Part shown: positions 1 to 64,000 of the stretch, piece by piece
How positions within the stretch are numbered: position 1 is the stretch's first letter
Layout: each line of letters starts with the position of its first letter
Assembly (NCBI GenBank): GCA_009760855.2
Contig: WPIO01000016.1
Span: forward strand, 5,355,001-5,419,000
Source of the DNA: Cristatella mucedo
Taxonomy: Eukaryota; Bryozoa; Phylactolaemata; Cristatellidae
Length of the DNA: 64,000 bases
Direction of reading: 5' to 3'
Notes under the pieces: model-generated
What the model saw: only the letters and a program-made list of their open reading frames with translations
What the model was told of the DNA's origin: nothing
The model's database searches: none
Translations under genes and position numbers: made by a program

Positions 1-60
1 AGACTTTTGTATCGCACACTCACAGCCTAAGCAACTTTCGGTACACATTCGGTAGCCAGC
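1..60 (+). repeat. Dispersed repeat D, copy 1 (cut by window edge)
   Basis: TTTTGTATCGCACACTCACAGCCTAAGC and CTTTCGGTAC match 24207-24245. The left end is outside the window. Confidence 0.6.
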
Positions 61-230
61 TGACTTAGTGGTGGCTCCCTACCCTAGCTGCACTGCTCCA
101 ACTGAGGCACTGGCTGAAATTAACAGCCATGCATTGTGCACTGGAGACCCGAAGTCGAGTTGCAGAGCTTGTCATAATGTTCTGCAAGGACTTCAATGGC
201 ACTCTTACACTTACACACACTTACAAAACA

Positions 231-233
<3 letters not shown>

Positions 234-294
<61 letters not shown>
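234..294. repeat. (CA)n microsatellite
   Basis: About 60 bp of CA dinucleotides. Confidence 0.95.
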
Positions 295-298
<4 letters not shown>

Positions 299-617
299 CT
301 CACCATCCAAGCAGGTTACGAATTGGGTTGGCATTTAGCACCGACTTGATCTGAGGCTGGCTCACTCCTTGAAGGGCAAGCATTTCCTGAATGTCTAGCA
401 GCCATATCCAATTGCACGATACATATCTCTCAGGGCTGGCCATTCGCCGGTCGTTTAAGGGCACACCGTTATTGACAGCAGCTGCTATTTCCTGGCAGTT
501 GCACGGCTGTGTCATCGGCATTTGCTGGGACCCGGTTGAGACAGCCGCTCTCGGCTGTACGTGCTGAGTAGCGCTGTCGATCCAAGACTTTGGTTAAGAG
601 ACATCAACCGAGCCAGA

Positions 618-730
618 CACGGTGAGTCATCCCTCATCATAGATTTAGCCGATGCCACGGTGAGTCATCCCTCATCATAGATTTAGCCGATGCCACGGTG
701 AGTCATCCCTCATCATAGATTTAGCCGATG
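618..730. repeat. 38-bp tandem repeat, three copies, each with an AP-1-like site
   Basis: The unit starts CCACGGTGAGTCATCCCTCA and ends AGCCGATG. The three copies are essentially identical. Each contains TGAGTCA, the AP-1 consensus core. Function is not shown. Confidence 0.9.
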
Positions 731-779
731 CTCTGTTCGATCACTACCCACGAGTAGCCATAGGGAAACATGAATATAT

Positions 780-948
780 AAATATCATTCATTTGCACAG
801 CACCCTAAGAGAACTTAATCTCTACTCAGACGCTTCACATATGCCACTTCGGGGCTCGAGCCCACGACCTCGGTCATCAAATGCATCCACCATGACCCAT
901 TATTCCAGGCGATCAGATCACCTTAACCACTGGGCCAAACTAGCGCTG
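780..948 (-). mobile_element. tRNA-derived SINE, LINE-tailed family A
   Basis: On the minus strand: a tRNA-like head (TTTGGCCCAGTGGTTAAGGT box A, GGTCGTGGGCTCGAGCCC box B), then a tail related to the local LINE (GAAGCGTCTGAGTAGAGATT, TTCTCTTAGGGTGC), then an A/T-rich end. Confidence 0.75.
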
Positions 949-2820
<1,872 letters not shown>

Positions 2821-3229
2821 CCGAAGGCCTTCAGCACGAGTGTGCGTGAGCAAGCAATGCAACCACAGTCCGTCTCATCGGTACGCATACTCGGTAGTGC
2901 TCAAGAGCAAGACAGAACGACGGATCAAACGACGAATAGGATCCGGTCTCGTCGATGACAAGAAAATCATTGCAAAACCATCTACTGGATGCGGAGAGCA
3001 AGACGCGAGGGTCTTAGCCAATCATCGACGTTGTAATCAGACGAACCGCCTTTGATCCACACAAAAAAGCTGGAGCCATTAAATGAATAAATAACGTCCT
3101 CTCAACAAAGCCCAAGCCGCTGCTGCAAGCCTACGGCTGGGTTTTTCAGCCGAGGGTCACGTGACCCACGCTCAAGGTCGATCAATACCAGTGACAGCTG
3201 CTGCCCCCTGAGCGGAAGAGGAGATCCCA

Positions 3230-3740
3230 TCAATTGTCGAGGACGATACCTGCCACACGTGACTCAAGGGTCCAGCACGGCTGCTGCCGCCCTCGCGAAA
3301 AACGAGTTCGAGCAAAGCTACCGGAAACCAGACGTCGAGCATCAATCAGGCAAAGAAGGACGGCAGCAGCGGCGGCCACCGCCCTGCAGGCGATCGGCAG
3401 CTGAGCAGCGCCTGCGGCTAGCCAGCGACCGCCGAACGGCAGGTCAAGGCCAAGGCAAGGCGGTCCAACAACGAACTGCCACCGCCCATTGTGTGCCTCG
3501 GTGCGGTGGCCCATTGTGTGCCTCGGCAGGAGTGCCTCGGTGCGGTGGCGGCAGCGGCCGGCGGCAAGAGAGAGAGAGAGAAAACAGTAATTTAACAGTG
3601 AGCACTCACGACGACTGCAACACAATGGCCTGCGTGGGCGCGGCAGACACAACGACGCTCGAGTCACACGGCAAACACAAAGGCAGCTCCCGAATAGGGC
3701 AACCTATTTATTGGGGTCACGCGGCGCCATGCTGCCCCAG

Positions 3741-3772
<32 letters not shown>

Positions 3773-4479
3773 CTCAGCCAGCTACTGCCGAAATGTATGC
3801 CATTTTGCAACGAACACAAACCGGATCGAGGCTGGCCGAGGGGAACGGCAGTCCTAGTCGAGCCGTTCCTAGTCTGCGGCAGCAGACCAAGCAAGCATCG
3901 GTGGCATCGACGGGAGGAGCGGAGGTAGCAGCAGCAGCCCTTTCTGGAAAATGGCGCACCCAACAGGCTCGAGGCTCTGTTGCCTCAATGTGGCAACCTT
4001 GGTCCTCCTTTTTCCTGCCAACCTTCTCCTTTCTTCACCGCTGCAGCAGTCAGGCGGCAGCAGGCGGCCACCAGTTTCCAGCGACCCGTGCTTGCAACAG
4101 CGAGCAGCGGCGGCGGCAGCGGCGGAGGCAGAGGCCTCTGCCTCCGGGCAGAAGGCTCCGCTGCTCGAGGCTGCCGCCGCTGCTGCTGCGAGTCTCCGCA
4201 TCCAGGCGAAGCTCAAGAGTGGGCGCTGGCAACAGGACGAGGAGGAGGAGGAGGACTGAGTGGCAGCGGCGGAAGCTGCTGCCTCCGCCGCTGTCGGGAA
4301 CCGTAGACAGCGGCAGCCGGAGGAGCCACGAGCACTTGGTGCGGCCGCCTCGACTCGCAGCAAGCGGCGCGGCCGTCGCCAGAGAGATCGTCTCCAAAAG
4401 CTCGCCGCCTGCGCAAAAATCTCGGCTGCCGCAGGCCGAGCCGCGGCGCTGCAACTGCCCGCCGTCTGAGCCTCTGAGC
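3230..4479. other. GC-rich, low-complexity sequence, probable RABGGTB 3' UTR and flank
   Basis: Rich in GCAGCGGCGG-type trinucleotide runs and open for hundreds of codons on both strands. A plus-strand frame of about 480 codons (3259-4707) even crosses RABGGTB exon 9 antisense. Its composition (Ala, Arg, Gln, Ser runs) and lack of any domain argue against a gene. Part of the region is likely 3' UTR. Confidence 0.5.
3707..3712 (-). terminator. Possible RABGGTB polyadenylation signal
   Basis: Read on the minus strand this is AATAAA, about 770 nt beyond the RABGGTB stop. It would give a GC-rich 3' UTR over roughly 3.7-4.48 kb. The hexamer is common by chance, so this is only a candidate. Confidence 0.3.

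Positions 4480-4493
<14 letters not shown>
4456..4493. repeat. 15-bp perfect inverted repeat across the RABGGTB stop codon
   Basis: Arms at 4456-4470 and 4479-4493 are perfect reverse complements, separated by 8 bases. On the mRNA strand one arm contains the last codons (LLPAV) and part of the stop, and the other lies in the 3' UTR. The stem is GC-rich and would fold very stably in RNA. Confidence 0.8.
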
Positions 4494-46503
<42,010 letters not shown>

Positions 46504-46938
46504 CTGGATTTCCCTTCAATGACACTCTTAAGAAGGATGGAGGCTAAAAAAAAAAGTACATGCTGCTAGGCATCGTCCGAGAAATTTCGGCGGCGACGCG
46601 CGGCGCACAGGACTAGAACATGTGCTCCTCGGAGCCCTAAGGCTGCGTCTCTACAATATTAAAACTCAATAGCTTAAAAGGTTATCTTAAATTTTTTTTA
46701 TAAGCACGCCTTTCTTCTTACCGTAAAGAGAATTTGGCTTGAACGCCGAACGGCACCGACAGGACTCGCCGCAGATCTACGGGTGTGGGCAGGGCTCAGT
46801 GTAAGCGGAAGTAACACGGTCAAGGATATAGTTGTGGCCTTGACCGACGGCGACCGGCTCGGTCTCTGCTGTCAAGTGGGACTCCTGAGCGTGCTATCCG
46901 AGATTTCGTCTGCTTGCCATTGTTGGAATATCCTCGAA
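46504..46938. promoter_or_regulatory. Probable bidirectional promoter between RABGGTB and MRPS24
   Basis: The start codons of the two divergent genes are only 435 bp apart. The interval contains a GC-rich, CpG-containing stretch around 46580-46640 and no recognisable repeat, unlike most of the window. No TATA box can be assigned to either side. Head-to-head housekeeping pairs usually share such a promoter. That both transcripts start here is inferred. Confidence 0.55.
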
Positions 46939-47140
46939 ATGCTCGGTTTATGTTCCACCCGAACTGTGACACCGCTTCTGCGGTACAGTGGCGCTGCTGT
47001 ACTGGCGACGCGCAATCTCGCCAACGTCCGGACAGGCGTGCCCAAGGGTACAGTAAAAAGAAACAGGCCGCTGAGTTATGAAGAAGCCAACAAGCCAGCC
47101 TATATTGGAGTCCGGAAGTCTTGGAACTCGTGGAATACAA
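46939..47140 (+). CDS. MRPS24: MRPS24 exon 1
   Basis: Encodes residues 1-67 plus one base: the mitochondrial presequence and the YEEANKPAYIGVRKSWNSW segment. The donor is A|GTAGGT. Confidence 0.88.
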
Positions 47141-47556
47141 GTAGGTTTATGGGCGCACGCTGTCGGCGCAGCCGTTGCAGTGTCCTGCCTTCTTCGATCT
47201 GACAAGAGCCCTATCCGCCACCTATCCTGCACTTGTTTTCAGGTGGACTTTACATTGAGGAAGCTGAGCTGAGCCGGTCGCAGCCCAGGTCCGCTGAGAC
47301 AGCTTTTGAGGACATTTTCATGCGGCAATTCGTGAAGGGCACGTGGCATGACCTCTTCGTATCGGAGGTGATCATAAAACGACGGCACAATATAATTATC
47401 ATAGCAGGGCTTGTGAAGCGGACTGTACCTGCTCATAAGATATATTTCCTGACTGGATATACTGAAGAACTGCTGTCGCACCTACTAAAGTGCCCGGTGA
47501 AAGTGGAAATCCAGACAGTTAGCAGCTCGAGCGATGCCGTTTTTAAATACATTTAA
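46939..47556 (+). CDS. MRPS24: Mitochondrial small ribosomal subunit protein uS3m (S24)
   Basis: Component of the 28S subunit of the mitochondrial ribosome. Two coding exons, 46939-47140 and 47243-47556, join with a split Ser codon (AC-A|GTAGGT donor, TTTTCAG acceptor) to give 171 residues (human 167). The first 35 or so residues form a basic presequence (LCSTRTVTPLLRYSG, ATRNLANVRTG). The conserved body includes RPLSYEEANKPAYI (human KPVTYEEAHAPHYI), TAFEDIFMRQFVKGTW, IIKRRHN, PAHKIYFLTGYTEELLSH and KCPVKVEIQTV, and the protein ends VFKYI. It starts 435 bp from the RABGGTB start on the opposite strand. The ATG is the first one that gives a complete targeting sequence. Assignment is confident from the C-terminal half. 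Confidence 0.93.
47243..47556 (+). CDS. MRPS24: MRPS24 exon 2
   Basis: Begins two bases into a Ser codon after TTGTTTTCAG and encodes GLYIEEAELSRS through the conserved FLTGYTEELLSH motif to VFKYI and a TAA stop. The 102-nt intron before it is short for this window. Confidence 0.93.
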
Positions 47557-48546
47557 CTTTGACAGCAATTAATGTTGTTGCAACGTATTCATTTGCACCA
47601 TTTTAGAATTGTAGCTTTGTTCTGGCGTCATATACGATCCTTATTAACTATTTGAATGTGAGTATTTTTTCTGCCGTGAATTTTCAATGACGTCATTTTA
47701 TTCTGACCCGATCCCCTTTCAGTTGAAGCTTAGTGTTACTAAAATTCTGATTATTATTGCTACAGTCCTCATGATAATAATACTATAATAGCAATTGAAG
47801 GAGTTTGAAGGTACAATTCAAGCGTACGAGACCGCCGCTCCTCTCCTTATTGAGCCTTGGCACGCGGTTTGCCCTTTCAGTCGTTAAGGCTATCTCGACT
47901 GAAGCTCCCAAGTGGTACGATCGTGGATCGATTGCTTTCATTCGACATCAACTCCAAGAGCTAAGGAGATGCAATAGCTATTTGCGTTCGACAATCCTGC
48001 ATTGAATTGGAAAATTGCTTTTAATTTTTTGTTTAATTCCTCTATCCTTTAGGAACAGAAATACAATTGGCAGTACAAGCAAGCTGCGCAGCCAATAGTC
48101 TCTTAAAAGTATATATGGCCACCTCAATTGAACTTGCTGATGCGCTAGTGAATTGCAATTATAGTATAGTCCTTCGATAAACGTCATGCTAGCAGGAATC
48201 ACTGTTCGGGTGGCTTTTGCCGACTCGCGATTCGCCGTCGTCAGCCGCCACTACAGGCTTGGAAAGAGATAGTGTCACTTCGCAGGCTACGTAGCACGTT
48301 TAGCTAGAATTGGCCACCGTTCTGCGACACCGCAGTGGGATTTCACTGAACGTTTGTCGTCAAGTAGCTCGCGAGTCAATCAGGCCGAGTTTTGAAGCAC
48401 TAGTCACTATTATTTAGCCGTTTTTATAAATAAAATCCCGACGTTTTCGCTATTACTAGTGGTCACAAAATTAACGAAAACCTCTAGAAACGCGAAGAAC
48501 ACACTCGAATATAAACTCACTTGGTCTGCATGGCTTTGTTGAGATG
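47557..48546. other. Intergenic, MRPS24 3' flank
   Basis: A/T-rich. No canonical AATAAA lies within 200 nt of the MRPS24 stop; the closest candidates are AATAAA-like runs near 48427. No other feature recognised. Confidence 0.4.
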
Positions 48547-48712
48547 GCGTGCTGGTTTGGCCCAGTGGTCAAAGCGGTCGACCGACCAAGGTCAAGGCGG
48601 ATGTATTTGATAACCGTGGTCGCGGGCTCGAGTCCCGTGGCATATGTGTGAAGCCCGTGAATTAAGAGATTAAGTTCTCTTAGGGCACTAGACAAAATGC
48701 ATTATATACACA
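48547..48712 (+). mobile_element. tRNA-derived SINE, family A
   Basis: TTTGGCCCAGTGGTCAAAGC head, box B-like GGTCGCGGGCTCGAGTCC, then the LINE-like tail. It has a longer spacer between the boxes than the other copies. Confidence 0.75.
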
Positions 48713-49089
48713 TGAATGTATTATACTACGCGGGTATAACGCTGGTGTCGAAATTCAGATGTAGCGATGCAGCCTGAATTTTATGGATACTCTTTAACAT
48801 GAAGCATTCGACATATACAGCTGATTCGAGCAATACAGCCGATTCGCAATTGCTGTCCGGATCCGAATGTAATCGCCAGGCAGGTCAAAACGATAAAAGA
48901 GTCGGCCGTAAGCAACACTGTTATCGTCGGCGTATTGCTAGCTTCGGGTGTGTGCACAATGCACGCGTTGCACCGCTGCCCGAACTAGTGAGGGTCGCGC
49001 GGTCATAACGCTGGTGCCGAAGCGGTACCGTGAAGTGCTGTCTGCTATACCTAAGCACCCGCAAGCAAGTATTGCTCCGGCGAGAACGA

Positions 49090-49344
49090 TACACACCTAT
49101 TTAGGACAGCATTTAGTGGGTCCCGGTGATTCGTCCTTCATGTGCTTACGCGTGCTGACACTGTGCATGCTGCCGCTAACAACATTTGCATGCTGACCCT
49201 GTGCATGTCACCCCTAACCATATTATTCATTTTGTTTGTTTTTCAAGCATGATTTTACTTACCATTCAATTGCATTTCCCCTTGCAGCAAATGTAAAACG
49301 CCAAGAAAGAAATTAAGTTCTCTGAGGGCTCTTTATCAAGTGCA

Positions 49345-49387
<43 letters not shown>
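49090..49387 (+). mobile_element. L2-type LINE 3' end with (TTA)n tail
   Basis: Begins in the last codons (YLGQHLVG) and contains the complete 3' UTR, the AAATTAAGTTCTCTGAGGGC motif and a 40-bp (TTA)n tail. It ends about 165 bp before the acyltransferase start codon. Confidence 0.82.
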
Positions 49388-49388
<1 letters not shown>

Positions 49389-49553
49389 CACGGACTACGC
49401 TGGTGCACGCAGCCGCGGCATTTCCTGGCGGCCCGAGCGGAAGCTCCCCTTAATCAGTGCGACAGCGAGCGCGTTGTGGGACCGCGAGCGGCTCGCCGCG
49501 CTGGGCGTCCGCTGCCTGGTTGCGTGCGGTCGGTTCGGTGCGGTGGCGCAGGA

Positions 49554-63543
<13,990 letters not shown>

Positions 63544-64000
63544 GACCGACTGGACACTGGCTGCTTCGGGACATCGGCTGGCCGTGTGCCGGCACACGGA
63601 TCGGAGTGCTGACCCCCCACTCCGGGTCGCAGGGGTTAGCGACCCCCCCATCGTGGCATGCTGGTCGTGCGCAAGGGCATCGCTTGCCGGCAAAAGTCGG
63701 GGGGGGGGGCGTGGATCGCGACCCGGCGGGGCCACGGCTGAACCGTGACAAGAGCGAAGGACGAGTCAGAGCTTTTTTGTCTCTGCATGTACTTTATATA
63801 TGCATAAGTAATACACCTGAACGTGAGCTCGCACGCTCTCTCTTATTAGGCGTTAAACGTTAGGCAGAGGCAAACCCTGTCGGGCACACGACGCACAGCA
63901 GCGTGCGCGCGTGGCGCCAAGCGCACTCTCCTCCTCACAGATGGCACAGACAGCGTCAACAGAGCATGTGCGTGACAACATGCCAGCACGTACCGTGGGC

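Overview
This window is nuclear DNA from an invertebrate animal. Three interrupted genes with GT-AG introns can be assembled exon by exon. One of them, the uS3m/MRPS24 mitoribosomal protein, is an animal-type protein. The rest is intron and intergenic DNA full of simple-sequence arrays, tRNA-derived SINEs and decayed L2-type LINEs. I cannot name the phylum. A MetX-fold serine/homoserine acyltransferase gene argues against a vertebrate. No bacterial operon, CRISPR array or viral gene was seen.

Layout. (1) About 4.48-46.50 kb, minus strand: a complete RABGGTB gene (Rab geranylgeranyltransferase beta subunit). It has nine coding exons over 42 kb and a 335-residue product. The three zinc ligands fall at Asp238, Cys240 and His290, the numbering known for the mammalian enzyme. 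Its introns hold most of the repeats: GA, CTAT and TA arrays, a near-complete but frameshifted L2-type LINE at 26.4-29.3 kb, several LINE fragments, Tc1/mariner transposase remnants and SINEs. (2) 46.94-47.56 kb, plus strand: a two-exon MRPS24 gene (171 residues). It lies head to head with RABGGTB, with 435 bp between start codons, so the two probably share a bidirectional promoter. (3) 49.55-63.54 kb, plus strand: a nine-exon MetX-family acyltransferase of the serine O-acyltransferase (Cys2-like) branch. It has an arginine-rich, probably mitochondrial, presequence and an intact Ser-Asp-His triad. One intron carries a GC-rich 17/19-bp minisatellite.

The genes are not an obvious pathway. RABGGTB prenylates Rab GTPases in the cytosol. 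MRPS24 is part of the mitochondrial ribosome. The acyltransferase would activate serine (or homoserine) for sulfur assimilation, probably in mitochondria.

The most interesting points are: the animal MetX/Cys2-like gene with a predicted mitochondrial presequence; a SINE family whose 3' tail matches the tail of the resident L2-type LINE; a 15-bp perfect inverted repeat across the RABGGTB stop codon; a 43-bp perfect inverted repeat made from a SINE; and short duplicated cassettes carrying CRE-like and AP-1-like sites.
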